Assembly (NCBI GenBank): GCA_964539785.1
Contig: CAZIJQ010000014.1
Location: 1 to 48,311 of the forward strand
Direction: 5' to 3'
Source of the DNA: JABMPO01 sp964539785
GTDB lineage: Bacteria; Fidelibacterota; Marinisomatia; Marinisomatales; TCS56
Length of the DNA stretch: 48,311 nucleotides
This document shows, one piece after another, positions 1-8,951 of this stretch. The notes beneath the pieces are model-generated. The model was given only the letters and a program-made list of their open reading frames with translations. It ran no database searches and was not told the DNA's origin. Position 1 is the stretch's first letter. Each line of letters begins with the position of its first letter. The position numbers were made by a program, and so were the translations under genes.

Positions 1-1
1 T

Positions 2-61
2 GAGCTTCAGCGAAAAGTTGATGAAAATACATTTCGTGAGCTTATTAAAATAATTAAATAA
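2..61 (+). CDS. C-terminal tail of a gene cut by the window edge
   Basis: An open frame enters from the left edge and ends at TAA (59-61). Only 19 residues are visible, ending in FRELIKIIK; the tail is charged and probably helical. Too little remains to name a family. The 80 bases or so that follow are AT-rich with no gene, so this may be the end of an upstream transcription unit. Confidence 0.4.
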   Translation, partial: ELQRKVDENTFRELIKIIK

Positions 62-163
62 ACAAAATATTTTGTCAAGAGACTATTTGTAATTCAAAGT
101 GATTAAAATCAGCTTTCTAATGTTGGCAAATTTCGTAAATTCTTGCATCGAGGTATGCTGGGA

Positions 164-1855
164 ATGTTTAACAAACTTTTGATTCGTTTACTTGTGCTGC
201 TTATTATGCTAAGCGGAGCCCCCGTTGATACGAATGGTCTCTTCGCTCAGGATCCACCTAAAAAACAATCCACTACCAAAAAACGTCCGGTTCGTAAAAG
301 ACCACCGGCAAATTCAAAAGATAGTGCGAAAAAACCCCAAAAAAGAACTAGCACTAGTAAAAAACCAACCACCAGGAAAAAAAGACCACCCCAAACCAAG
401 TCATCGCGAACTAAAAAACCGACCACTAAAAAGACAGCCACTGATAGCAGAAAAAAGCGGCCCACCAGCACGAAGACTAGACCGGTTCGCAAAGCAACCA
501 CCCGTCCAACTAAATCTTCTGCTAAACGGCCAGTAAAATCAACTGCTGCCAAAGTAGTTCTACCCCCGGTTAATATTAATAAACTGGCAACCGACATTTA
601 TAGTCTGACCGATGAATTATCTGCTACCAACCGCCAGATGAATATTGCCATTGCTAATATGGAGCAATTGCCTAAAAGACAACTGGTACGCCTGGAAAGT
701 AAGCCCGTGGTCTCACTTGCTGAACTGGAGAGAACAGCCAACAGTCAACCTGAGAATCTTAAGCTACAACATCAGTTAGCGCAAAATTACCAGATTAAGG
801 GTAATCTGCTGGCAGCCAAAGATATTTATTTAAGAATGGTTTATCAGAATCCCAGAGATGCTGACAGCCATTACTACCTCGGTGCCTTTTACGCCACCTT
901 GGATCAAACCCATAAAGCGCGTCAGGCTTTTACTGAAGCATTACTGCTGAATCCCAGCCATCAGGCAACCCTGGACGGAATTGCCGCCATTCCAGGTATT
1001 TCCAACGAATTAGTATCAAGCAGGCCGAATCGACAAAATATAGCTGCCGATCAGCCGGCTGAACCAGCACACTTATTACGTCAAATCCGGGTTGAATTGG
1101 ATGAGGGAAATTATCAATCGGCGCTAGTCAAAGTTTTGGATGGACAAGAAAAATATCCCCAACAAAGTGGCTTTGCCTATTTAGCTGGTCAAACCCATGA
1201 GCAGTTAAGCGATTTTGAGTCAGCTAAAATTGCCTATCAAAAAGCTACCAGTTTGAATCACGATAACATTGATGCGCATATGGCTTCGGCAAAATTATTA
1301 TTTGATCAGGGTAATTTTCTTTATGCCGCCCTGTCTTGTGCTCAAGTGATCAGATTAAACCCCTTGTCTAAGGAATTTCGGCATTTGCAGGGTTTAGCCT
1401 ATTTTCAGGCCGGAGAGTGGGGACATGCGGCGGCAGCATGGGAAGATTTACTGTATTATGCGCCGAAACATAAAGAAGCCAGATATTATTTGCCTCAGGT
1501 TTATTATGTGCTTGCCATGGAATATAATCGCCTCGGTGAATCCGCCTTGGGACGAACGGCATTTAATAAGGCCGTTAATGTCAATTCTAATACTTTTACC
1601 TGGCTGCCGGGAGCCCTGACCACCTTAGGGAAGCACTATCGCGAGCTCGAACTGTACAAGCAATCGCTGGCGGCATTTCAGGAGGTTATTGAATTGCAGC
1701 CCAAGGAAGCCACGCCCTACACTGAAATCGGGATTACTTACTGGAAAATGAATGAAAAACGTTTGGCACGCGCAGCCTGGCAACGCAGTCTGGAATTGAA
1801 TGCAAATAATAATACTGCGCAGGGTTGGTTGATTATAAGCCGGCAAAGCGGCTAA
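164..1855 (+). CDS. Exported TPR protein with a long Lys/Arg/Thr/Pro-rich basic region
   Basis: A protein of about 563 residues. It opens with a signal peptide or anchor (FNKLLIRLLVLLIMLSGAP). Roughly residues 25-130 are low-complexity and strongly basic, built from KKP, TTKK, RKRP and KSS words, like a histone-H1 tail. The rest is helical repeats of TPR type (for example YYLGAFYATLDQTHKARQAF and PYTEIGITYWKMNEKRLARA), so a protein-binding scaffold is likely. I chose ATG 164 because GAGG at 150-153 lies 10 bases upstream; ATG 155 and TTG 143 are in-frame alternatives. The next gene, 39 bases downstream, is also an exported TPR protein, suggesting a pair working in the same envelope process. 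The function is unknown; the basic tail could bind polyanions such as LPS, nucleic acid or polyphosphate, which is inference. Confidence 0.85.
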   Translation: MFNKLLIRLLVLLIMLSGAPVDTNGLFAQDPPKKQSTTKKRPVRKRPPANSKDSAKKPQKRTSTSKKPTTRKKRPPQTKSSRTKKPTTKKTATDSRKKRPTSTKTRPVRKATTRPTKSSAKRPVKSTAAKVVLPPVNINKLATDIYSLTDELSATNRQMNIAIANMEQLPKRQLVRLESKPVVSLAELERTANSQPENLKLQHQLAQNYQIKGNLLAAKDIYLRMVYQNPRDADSHYYLGAFYATLDQTHKARQAFTEALLLNPSHQATLDGIAAIPGISNELVSSRPNRQNIAADQPAEPAHLLRQIRVELDEGNYQSALVKVLDGQEKYPQQSGFAYLAGQTHEQLSDFESAKIAYQKATSLNHDNIDAHMASAKLLFDQGNFLYAALSCAQVIRLNPLSKEFRHLQGLAYFQAGEWGHAAAAWEDLLYYAPKHKEARYYLPQVYYVLAMEYNRLGESALGRTAFNKAVNVNSNTFTWLPGALTTLGKHYRELELYKQSLAAFQEVIELQPKEATPYTEIGITYWKMNEKRLARAAWQRSLELNANNNTAQGWLIISRQSG

Positions 1856-1894
1856 ACCGGATTTCCACCGCACACCAGCATCCGCGGAATAGTT

Positions 1895-3028
1895 ATGCTA
1901 AATAGATTATTGCAGTTTGTATTCGTTATACTATTATTTATTGTATCAACTCAAGCAAATACTCCCGATGATGAATTGATCTGGTCCGGCATAAATGCCT
2001 GGTACAATTATGAAACCGCCGAATCCGTATCAATACTTGATTCCGCCCGGAAACTATATCCCGAGCACTATGCAGTGCACTTAGTCTATGCTGCGGCTCG
2101 CTACCAGCACAGTCAGGCCGTAGATCCGGTGGCCGAGAACTATCGCATATTAAGCGAAGATTTAGCGGAAATAATTCCGGTTTATGAGACGCTGGTGGCA
2201 AAATATCCTGATCGTCCAATTTATCGCTTGTACTACGGCAGCGCAATTGGCATAAAGGCTAGGATACACCTGGGACGAAAGCAATGGATCAGAACACTGT
2301 GGCATGCCTATCAGGGATTTTCCATTATTCGGCAGGTTGCTGCCGAAAATCCTGATCTGATCGATGCTCAGTTGCCAATCGGTATAGTTGAATATTATGC
2401 TGCATTGAGCGGTGGTTTAATGAAATTCGGTGCCGGATTGCTGGGCCTAAATCCATCGCTCGAAACCGGACGCGAGGCTATTATTCGGGCTGCTGACCAG
2501 GGTGATTTTGCCTGGATGGAAGCCAAGGGAATACTTATATATTTATACCTTTATATTGATAATCAGCCCGAAGAGGCTATCAGACACGCACGCGATCTGG
2601 TTGGTCAATTTCCGAAAAACTGGTATTACCGACAATTGCTTACCCATTGCCAGCTGGCTACTGGCGATCTGGAAAGTGCTCGGCAATCTCTGACCTGGCT
2701 TGAGAAAGATTTTCCCACCTTGTCCGACATGCATAAAACGGCATTTCTCGGTTATTTACATAACGAGTGGGCTTATTATTATTTTTTAGATGGTCAATAT
2801 GAAAACGCAAAAAAATCGGCAAACCGTGCAATTAATGATTATGGCGCCGAACTTGATGCAATCCTCGGACAGGCTTATCTATTGAAAGGACAATTGTTAG
2901 ACCTGGAAGGGAACCGAGTGGCTGCAATCAGTGCCTACAGAGAAGCAATTAAACTGAATAATTTTACCTACAGCATTGCCGAAGCTGAAAAATATCTCCG
3001 AATTCCTTACCAGCAGGTAAATGATTGA
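1895..3028 (+). CDS. Exported TPR-repeat protein
   Basis: 377 residues with a clear N-terminal signal sequence (LLQFVFVILLFIVSTQA), then helical TPR-like repeats throughout. Segments such as WAYYYFLDGQYENAKKSANRAI and GQLLDLEGNRVAAISAYREAI near the C terminus are typical. A Gly/Ala-rich stretch in the middle (LSGGLMKFGAGLLGLNPSLETG) breaks the repeats and may form a surface loop. It sits between another exported TPR protein and ispG, 34 bases before the latter. TPR modules mediate protein-protein contacts; the partner is not visible here. Recognition as a TPR protein is secure, the specific role is unknown. Confidence 0.82.
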   Translation: MLNRLLQFVFVILLFIVSTQANTPDDELIWSGINAWYNYETAESVSILDSARKLYPEHYAVHLVYAAARYQHSQAVDPVAENYRILSEDLAEIIPVYETLVAKYPDRPIYRLYYGSAIGIKARIHLGRKQWIRTLWHAYQGFSIIRQVAAENPDLIDAQLPIGIVEYYAALSGGLMKFGAGLLGLNPSLETGREAIIRAADQGDFAWMEAKGILIYLYLYIDNQPEEAIRHARDLVGQFPKNWYYRQLLTHCQLATGDLESARQSLTWLEKDFPTLSDMHKTAFLGYLHNEWAYYYFLDGQYENAKKSANRAINDYGAELDAILGQAYLLKGQLLDLEGNRVAAISAYREAIKLNNFTYSIAEAEKYLRIPYQQVND

Positions 3029-3062
3029 TGCTTCCAAGTATATCAGCTAATTTTAGATTGAA

Positions 3063-4139
3063 ATGATGGCAGATCGTAGAAAGACACGGCAGGTAATGGT
3101 TGGGGGAGTTCCAATTGGAGGCGATGCGCCGATTACGGTACAATCAATGACTACCACCAAGACTTATGATGTGGAAGCCACCATTCAGCAAATCAAACGT
3201 TTGGAAGCAGCCGATTGTCAGATAATCCGGGTAACGGTGCCTGACAAGCGATCAGCGGATGCCCTCCCTGAAATTAAGCGCCACATGACAGTACCGTTGG
3301 TTGCCGATATTCATTTTGACTATCGAATGGCGTTGCTCGCAGTGGATGCCGGCGTCGATAAAATTCGTATTAACCCGGGTAATATTGGATCAAGTGATCG
3401 GGTTAAAGCCGTCCTTGATAAAGTGAAATCGGCCAATTTACCGATCAGGATAGGTGTAAATGCCGGTAGCCTCGAGAAACAACTGCTGGAACAATACGGC
3501 TTTCCTACCGCTGAAGCCATGGTGGACAGCGCTCGGCATCATATCAATATTTGCCAGGAGCATGGGTTTGAGGACATTGTGGTATCTTTGAAAGCTTCTG
3601 ACACCAGGTTGATGATTGATGCCTATCGATTATTCTCACAAGAATTTGATTATCCTGTCCATTTGGGCGTAACCGAAGCAGGTCCTGCCGTATCCGGAAC
3701 GATAAAATCAGCGGTTGGTATTGGAACATTATTAGCCCAGGGAATTGGGGACACTATTCGCGTCAGTTTGACGGACGATCCCGTAAAAGAAGTACAGGCT
3801 GGGTTTGAGATTTTGAAATCGCTTGGCATTGTCAGTAAAGGGGTCACGATTGTGGCCTGCCCAACCTGTGGACGACTTGAGGTTGATTTATTCAAAATTG
3901 CCAGTGAGATGGAAGCAAAGCTGAAGAATGTTAAAACGCCCATATCGTTGGCTTTGATGGGGTGTGCGGTAAACGGACCCGGTGAAGCCAGCCATACAGA
4001 CCTTGGGATAGCCTTTGGAAAAGGCGGCGGATTGTTGTATTATAAGGGCCAAAGCGTGGGGCGAGTCCGGGAGGATGAAGCCATCGATCGCTTGATGGAG
4101 TTGATCCGAAAAATTGAATCAACAGAAGGGAAAGATTAA
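3063..4139 (+). CDS. ispG: 4-hydroxy-3-methylbut-2-en-1-yl diphosphate synthase
   Basis: The penultimate enzyme of the MEP isoprenoid pathway. It is a [4Fe-4S] enzyme that reductively converts methylerythritol cyclodiphosphate to HMBPP in the cytoplasm. At 358 residues it is the short bacterial form without the plant/Chlamydia insert. Visible hallmarks are the N-terminal VGGVPIGGDAPITVQSMT, the TIM-barrel motif VADIHFDYRMA, and the cluster ligands C266 and C269 (CPTCGR) and C301 with E308 (GCAVNGPGE). The start is ATG 3063 or the adjacent ATG 3066. Its stop overlaps the start of the next gene (TAATG), so the small secreted protein downstream is translationally coupled to it. The product would feed the polyprenyl synthase at 18380. 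Confidence 0.97.
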   Translation: MMADRRKTRQVMVGGVPIGGDAPITVQSMTTTKTYDVEATIQQIKRLEAADCQIIRVTVPDKRSADALPEIKRHMTVPLVADIHFDYRMALLAVDAGVDKIRINPGNIGSSDRVKAVLDKVKSANLPIRIGVNAGSLEKQLLEQYGFPTAEAMVDSARHHINICQEHGFEDIVVSLKASDTRLMIDAYRLFSQEFDYPVHLGVTEAGPAVSGTIKSAVGIGTLLAQGIGDTIRVSLTDDPVKEVQAGFEILKSLGIVSKGVTIVACPTCGRLEVDLFKIASEMEAKLKNVKTPISLALMGCAVNGPGEASHTDLGIAFGKGGGLLYYKGQSVGRVREDEAIDRLMELIRKIESTEGKD

Positions 4140-4579
4140 TGCGTTGGGTATTGATAATTCTTAGTCTTATCGTTTTCACCGGAGCACAAACACCTGAACT
4201 GGAAACAGATTTATCGCCAGTTGTAGTATATTGGAAAACCCTGACCCCTGGAGAAAAGGAAATATTTTTATTCTCATATTTAACACAGGTATATGAAACC
4301 CACACCGCCATGAAAAAGCAATTGGGTTATAATGATGTTACAACCTGGTATTATAATAACATTGCCGAACTGGTATATGGTGTGTTTGATTCAATACAGA
4401 AAGTCAAAATGCAGGAATTTGTCGGTTGGATTGATCAATTCTACAGCCATGAAGATTTTATGAATCGTCCATTTTATGAAGCGTTGGAATTCGCATTCCG
4501 GTATCAGCAGGTCGCAGGGGATACAATGTGGGAGAAATATAAAAATATGGAATTTGATCGCATCAAGCCCGGCGATTAA
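4139..4579 (+). CDS. Small secreted protein, paralogue of the gene at 34678
   Basis: 146 residues, beginning with a signal peptide (RWVLIILSLIVFTGAQ). The mature part is helical and acidic with many aromatics: YWKTLTPGEKEIFLFSYLTQVY, then VGWIDQFYSHEDFMNRPFYE. No known family is recognised. The pattern YW-x-x-L-x-x-x-EK near the N terminus and ID-x-x-Y-x(9)-P-x-x-x-AL near the C terminus recurs in the secreted protein at 34678-35121, so the two look like diverged paralogues. Translation is coupled to ispG by a one-base stop/start overlap. The role is unknown. Confidence 0.75.
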   Translation: MRWVLIILSLIVFTGAQTPELETDLSPVVVYWKTLTPGEKEIFLFSYLTQVYETHTAMKKQLGYNDVTTWYYNNIAELVYGVFDSIQKVKMQEFVGWIDQFYSHEDFMNRPFYEALEFAFRYQQVAGDTMWEKYKNMEFDRIKPGD

Positions 4580-4688
4580 ATCATTTTCCAAAAGCAGCAA
4601 TAACAGGAGGGCTTTATAACTTAAAGGCAGAGGTGCTGATGGTTGTTCTTGTGCTTTATTATTATTTATTAGTAGAACTGGTAATGTC

Positions 4689-6227
4689 ATGTTAGCAAAA
4701 GTGCTAAGCAGCGCGGTACTGGGAATTGATGGTTATATTGTAGAGGTCGAAGCCCATCTAACCGGCGCCAAACTGCCCCGTTTCATTACAGTCGGATTAC
4801 CGGAAGGCGCAGTTAAAGAAAGCAAGGAACGGGTCCGGGCCGCAATTCGGAACAGTGGCTTCAAATTCCCTAATAAACACGTTACTATTAATCTTGCTCC
4901 TGCTGATGTCCGAAAAGAAGGCAGTGGTTTTGATTTACCAATTGCTATTGGTATTCTAGCGGCAATGGGGTTCGTTAAGCGGGATTATTTAGATAAATTG
5001 GTTCTGTTGGGAGAATTATCACTGGATGGTCAGTTACGACCGGTAAAAGGAGCATTACCATTAGCGATTGCAGCTCACAAGAATGGCATTAAGGGGTTGA
5101 TCCTGCCTAAAGAAAACGCCCGGGAAGCTGGCATTGTAGAAGATGTCAAAGTAGCCGGTGCAAATACATTGATGGATGTTGTACAAATTCTGAATGGCGA
5201 GATTGAAATCGAACCAGTCCAGGTAGATCGAGCACAATTATTCAATGCGAGTCGTAGTTATTCGATCGATTTTTCTGATGTAAAAGGCCAGGAACAGGTG
5301 AAACGAGCGCTGGAAGTTGCCGCCGCTGGCAGCCACAATGTGATAATGATTGGCCCTCCGGGAAGTGGAAAAACGATGCTATCTAAACGCATGCCGACAA
5401 TCCTGCCGGATCTGGTCTTAAATGAAGCGCTGGAGACGACTAAAATTCACTCAGTTGCCGGCTTATTAAATGTAGAACAGGGTTTAATCGCTACCCGACC
5501 ATTCCGATCGCCGCACCATTCAATTAGTGATGCCGGGCTAATTGGGGGTGGAACAATTCCCAAACCCGGTGAAGTTAGCTTGTCACATAATGGAGTTCTC
5601 TTTCTTGATGAACTACCGGAGTTCAAGAAGAATGTTCTGGAAGTGCTGCGCCAGCCTCTGGAAAGTGGGGAAGTAACCCTCGCACGCGCAACCGTTTCAC
5701 TGAGTTATCCGGCTCGGTTTATGCTGATGGCGGCCATGAATCCCTGTCCTTGTGGTTATGCCACCGATCCCAATAATGAATGCTCCTGTACTTCACAAAT
5801 GATCCAGCGCTATATGAGCAGAATCTCCGGTCCATTATTGGACAGAATCGACATCCATATTGAAGTTCCCGCCGTGCCATTTAATCAACTGGCTGATATG
5901 AATTCCGGCGAAAATTCTGCTGCCGTCAAGCAGCGCGTTCAGGGTGCCCGGGAAATACAACTGGAGCGGTTTAAGAAAGTAAATTTCTTTGCCAATTCGC
6001 AAATGGAAACCAGGGATCTGCAAAAATATTGTTATTTGGATGGCAATAGCGCCGAATTATTAAAAACCGCCATGGAACGTCTGAATCTATCGGCACGCGC
6101 CTATGATCGAATCCTGAAAGTCGCCCGCACTATCGCCGATTTGGACAATCAAACTGATCTGGGACAAGAACATATCAGCGAAGCGATTCAATATCGCAGT
6201 CTTGACCGACAGTTATGGTTAGGTTGA
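4689..6227 (+). CDS. comM: ComM/YifB family Mg-chelatase-like AAA+ ATPase
   Basis: 512 residues, full length for the YifB/ComM family. The N-terminal S5/Lon-C-like domain opens with AKVLSSAVLGIDGYIVEVE. The AAA+ core has Walker A GPPGSGKT at about 222-229, the Walker B stretch GVLFLDELPEF and the NPCPCG zinc-type motif typical of the family. A C-terminal domain (NLSARAYDRILKVARTIADL) closes the protein. ComM in naturally competent bacteria is a hexameric helicase that drives branch migration of incoming DNA. Many non-competent species also carry it, so competence cannot be inferred from it alone. It stands alone, with about 110 bases before it and 190 after it. Confidence 0.95.
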   Translation: MLAKVLSSAVLGIDGYIVEVEAHLTGAKLPRFITVGLPEGAVKESKERVRAAIRNSGFKFPNKHVTINLAPADVRKEGSGFDLPIAIGILAAMGFVKRDYLDKLVLLGELSLDGQLRPVKGALPLAIAAHKNGIKGLILPKENAREAGIVEDVKVAGANTLMDVVQILNGEIEIEPVQVDRAQLFNASRSYSIDFSDVKGQEQVKRALEVAAAGSHNVIMIGPPGSGKTMLSKRMPTILPDLVLNEALETTKIHSVAGLLNVEQGLIATRPFRSPHHSISDAGLIGGGTIPKPGEVSLSHNGVLFLDELPEFKKNVLEVLRQPLESGEVTLARATVSLSYPARFMLMAAMNPCPCGYATDPNNECSCTSQMIQRYMSRISGPLLDRIDIHIEVPAVPFNQLADMNSGENSAAVKQRVQGAREIQLERFKKVNFFANSQMETRDLQKYCYLDGNSAELLKTAMERLNLSARAYDRILKVARTIADLDNQTDLGQEHISEAIQYRSLDRQLWLG

Positions 6228-6414
6228 TTTGCTTAGTCAAGCAACATATTCGTGCCATCGTACTGATTCTGCTATCAATTTGTAATATGGACTAAATTTG
6301 TCCACATTAATATTGTATATAAATTACTATCTGATGTAGATTCTTACTGAGACTAATTATCAATAGAGACTAAACCAATCGAATTTTAGAATTTCGACCA
6401 GTAAGGAGACAAGT

Positions 6415-7065
6415 ATGCGAATATCTTTTATTATGCTAATATTTTTTGTATCGACTTTCAGTCAGGTTGATTACAATACGCAAATCCAGACGATTTTTAA
6501 TAACCGTTGTATCAATTGTCACGGCGGTACATCTGGCATAACTCTAACCAATTATAGTACAGTTACAACCAGTATTGGAAATAGTTATGGCACATTGATT
6601 ATAGTTCCTTTTGATGCCGTAAGCAGTCCAATTTACGATAAAGTTAGACTTGATAAATCACCAGATCACGGCGACAGGATGCCCCGGGGAGGATCATTGA
6701 CCCAAACTGAGGTTGATTTAATACGCGATTGGCTCAATGAAGGAGCTAACGAAGCGCTGGTTGCTATCCATGAAGAGTATGCCGCTCCGGTTGATTTTAG
6801 TCTAACCGGTAATTACCCGAATCCGTTCAATCCAGTGACAGCCATTTCATTTTTGCTGGCAAAACCGGCTACCGTAGCCCTACGTGTTTACAATTTATCA
6901 GGGATGGAAATATTTGTTTCTCAGTCAGATTATTCAATTGGTAGTCACAAGCAGACAATTGATTTCTCAAATCAACCTTCCGGAATATATTTTTACCAGA
7001 TCAGCTTCCGGGCTCAGGGTACGAAAGAAATAGTTCAAAACGGTAAAATGACATTGTTGAAATAA
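6415..7065 (+). CDS. T9SS-sorted monoheme cytochrome c
   Basis: 216 residues with three parts. A signal peptide (RISFIMLIFFVSTFSQ) comes first. A small cytochrome c domain follows with one heme site CINCH near residue 33, and RMPRGG, whose Met is the likely distal ligand. A C-terminal type IX sorting domain starts at about residue 138 (NYPNPFNPVTAISFLL) and ends in GKMTLLK. T9SS cargo is carried across the outer membrane and released or anchored outside, so the heme is predicted at the cell surface. TAAGGAGA lies at 6401-6408 before the ATG. It is the first gene of a five-gene cytochrome cassette, and its heme domain resembles that of the next gene. The electron partner and substrate are unknown. 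Confidence 0.88.
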   Translation: MRISFIMLIFFVSTFSQVDYNTQIQTIFNNRCINCHGGTSGITLTNYSTVTTSIGNSYGTLIIVPFDAVSSPIYDKVRLDKSPDHGDRMPRGGSLTQTEVDLIRDWLNEGANEALVAIHEEYAAPVDFSLTGNYPNPFNPVTAISFLLAKPATVALRVYNLSGMEIFVSQSDYSIGSHKQTIDFSNQPSGIYFYQISFRAQGTKEIVQNGKMTLLK

Positions 7066-7070
7066 GTCGC

Positions 7071-7460
7071 ATGCGTGCTCAAGTTATATTTTTGTGGGCT
7101 GTTGGGCTTATATTGATTTTAACATCTTGTAACGATTTTGGTAACCCGGTGGTTGCCGAATTACCGCTGGTCCCACAGGAAGTGCAATCCATTTTTGACC
7201 AGAATTGCCTGGGATGTCACGGCGGTTCCGGCAATCTTTATCTCGCTGAAGCGGTCGCCTGGGAAAATCTGGTAAATGAACCGGCAAGCTCGTATTCGGC
7301 TATCAGGGTTGTTCCCAGTAATCCGGATTCCTCGGTATTATGGAATAAATTGATCGGCAGTGATTTATTTGGCGCTCAAATGCCCCTGGGTGGTGCCCTT
7401 TCTACAACTGAATTAAATATAATTGAAAATTGGATTCAAGATGGCGCTACGACTAGATAA
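7071..7460 (+). CDS. Lipoprotein monoheme cytochrome c
   Basis: 129 residues. The N terminus carries a lipobox (LILTSC, about residues 15-20), so the mature protein is a lipid-anchored cytochrome. It has one heme site, CLGCH followed by GGSGN, and a candidate distal Met in AQMPLGGALS. The heme domain matches the preceding T9SS-sorted gene in layout (Q-x-IF-x-x-x-C-x-x-CHGG ... MP-x-GG-x-L-x-x-x-E-x-x-x-I-x-x-W). The pair looks like a tandem duplication in which one copy took a T9SS tail and the other a lipid anchor. The 3' end overlaps the next gene by 20 bases if that gene starts at ATG 7441. Confidence 0.88.
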   Translation: MRAQVIFLWAVGLILILTSCNDFGNPVVAELPLVPQEVQSIFDQNCLGCHGGSGNLYLAEAVAWENLVNEPASSYSAIRVVPSNPDSSVLWNKLIGSDLFGAQMPLGGALSTTELNIIENWIQDGATTR

Positions 7461-8601
7461 TTTAATTTCAGTGACTTTGTTACAGTTACTGTTGATATTG
7501 ATATCTAGCTCCAGCACCTTGTTAGCTCTGCCGCGCTATGCGCTGGAAAACGAATATTCATGCAGCCTGTGTCACGTGGATCCGGCTGGAGGTGGGATGC
7601 GCAATGAATACGGAGTATCTGTTTTTGGTCAGGGCGAGTTGGTCAGTCAGAAATATAAGCACCTTTCAGCAAGTGATTGGGATGGATTCGTTGGTCAACA
7701 TTTGCGAATCGGCGGAGATGCACGAGTCCAGGTTTTCAGTCATGCCGATTCGGTAAACCGCAAACTGGCAATTTTTCCGATGCAAACCGATATCTATGGC
7801 GAATTATTGGTCAATTCCCAGATTAGTCTGTATATAGAATTCGATTTGAGCCGCAGAACTGAGTCGGAATTTTGGACCACAATCTATTTCGGCAATGAGA
7901 ACTGGGTCAGGGTTGGCCGGGCAATCCCGGATTATGGTTTAAATTTCGAGGACCACACAATCTTTAATCGGGGTGGTAACTTACGGCTCAGACATTTGGA
8001 TACAGCGACTGAAGGATTTTTCACGTCACCATTTTTAAAACCGCCTGGTATGGTGGAATTAGGTTTCCAGCTCAATGAATCGGTCACCATATCAGGTAGT
8101 ATTGGGAATAAATTTATTGCCGGTGCCGACGCAGAATATGGTTTCAATGAACAAATCGATCAAAAATACCAGTCACTCAATTTTGATTATTATCTAAATC
8201 TTTTTGATAAATGGTCGTCATTTTTAGGATTAAATTGGTTATCCGAAGATGATTTATCATTTCTCTCTATTTCTACCGGTCTGAATATTGATAAACTGAA
8301 CTGGCTGTTGGCTCTTGATTTTGGGCAGAATTGGAACAGTGCCGAAACCAGGGCTTTCGCGGTGGTCAATCAATTAAATTGGAAATTACAGCAGGGAATA
8401 TTTATAACCGCTTCACACCAGTTTTACGATCCTGAACTTGAATTTTTATCAGGTGCGATCAAAAGAATTACCCTGGGTTTGGATATCTTTCCAATCAATG
8501 TTTTGGAAATTAAATTCCAATCAAGATTTACTAGCATAACTCCGGATAATGGCAGAAGTTTTAAACCGGAATATTTAATTCAATTACATAGTTGGTTTTA
8601 A
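7441..8601 (+). CDS. Outer-membrane beta-barrel with N-terminal heme-binding CxxCH
   Basis: About 386 residues. A signal peptide (LLQLLLILISSSSTLLALP) is followed by a single heme c site, CSLCH, in the context YSCSLCHVDPAGGGMRNEYG. The remainder alternates polar and hydrophobic residues with many aromatics (VNSQISLYIEFDLS, LNFDYYLNLFDKWSSFLGLNWL, LEIKFQSRFTSI) and ends in LIQLHSWF, as expected of an outer-membrane barrel with a C-terminal Phe. I chose ATG 7441; TTG 7423 is an in-frame alternative. The overlap with the upstream cytochrome gene implies coupled translation. A barrel carrying a heme at its periplasmic mouth, next to periplasmic and surface cytochromes, suggests a porin-cytochrome conduit. 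This is inference; MtrB-like homology is not claimed. Confidence 0.8.
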   Translation: MALRLDNLISVTLLQLLLILISSSSTLLALPRYALENEYSCSLCHVDPAGGGMRNEYGVSVFGQGELVSQKYKHLSASDWDGFVGQHLRIGGDARVQVFSHADSVNRKLAIFPMQTDIYGELLVNSQISLYIEFDLSRRTESEFWTTIYFGNENWVRVGRAIPDYGLNFEDHTIFNRGGNLRLRHLDTATEGFFTSPFLKPPGMVELGFQLNESVTISGSIGNKFIAGADAEYGFNEQIDQKYQSLNFDYYLNLFDKWSSFLGLNWLSEDDLSFLSISTGLNIDKLNWLLALDFGQNWNSAETRAFAVVNQLNWKLQQGIFITASHQFYDPELEFLSGAIKRITLGLDIFPINVLEIKFQSRFTSITPDNGRSFKPEYLIQLHSWF

Positions 8602-8611
8602 TGGAGGATAT

Positions 8612-8944
8612 ATGCGTTACTATTCGATTATTTTATTGTTGATGTGCAGCCTGGCGTTTGGTCAAGTTGGTAAGAATCTGCAGGTGTTGAAGGTTGAAAC
8701 TAAAGCTGAATTGAAAAAACATATGGAAGGGATGGCGAGTGACCTGGGTGTTAAATGTGTTTTTTGCCATAATATGCGTGATAAAAGCAGTGATCAGAAT
8801 AAGCATAAAGTAATCGCACGTGAAATGTTAAAAATGACCAGCATGATTAATAATGATTTTCTAAAGTGGGAAAATGCCGATCAAGTGACTTGCTGGACTT
8901 GCCATCAAGGGAATAAATACCCGGTTGCTAAAGATACTGAATGA
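8612..8944 (+). CDS. Diheme cytochrome c, photosynthetic reaction-centre subunit type
   Basis: 110 residues with a signal peptide (RYYSIILLLMCSLAFGQ). Two heme sites are visible, CVFCH and CWTCH. The pattern NLQVLK...ELKKHMEGMASDLGVKCVFCH followed by SDQNKHKVIAREMLKMTSMIN and VTCWTCHQG is characteristic of the reaction-centre cytochrome c family (CytoC_RC). Each heme has a Met-rich helix before it. Stand-alone short members are common in non-phototrophic FCB bacteria and are thought to be periplasmic electron carriers. GGAGG at 8602-8606 precedes the ATG. It likely carries electrons between inner-membrane donors and the heme barrel just upstream. Confidence 0.88.
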   Translation: MRYYSIILLLMCSLAFGQVGKNLQVLKVETKAELKKHMEGMASDLGVKCVFCHNMRDKSSDQNKHKVIAREMLKMTSMINNDFLKWENADQVTCWTCHQGNKYPVAKDTE

Positions 8945-8951
8945 GGAAAAA

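Noticed and set aside
225..597. Overlapping open frames on both strands across the basic region of the first TPR gene
   Set aside because: They arise from the Lys/Arg/Pro-rich codon pattern; they lack ribosome sites and give low-complexity proteins.
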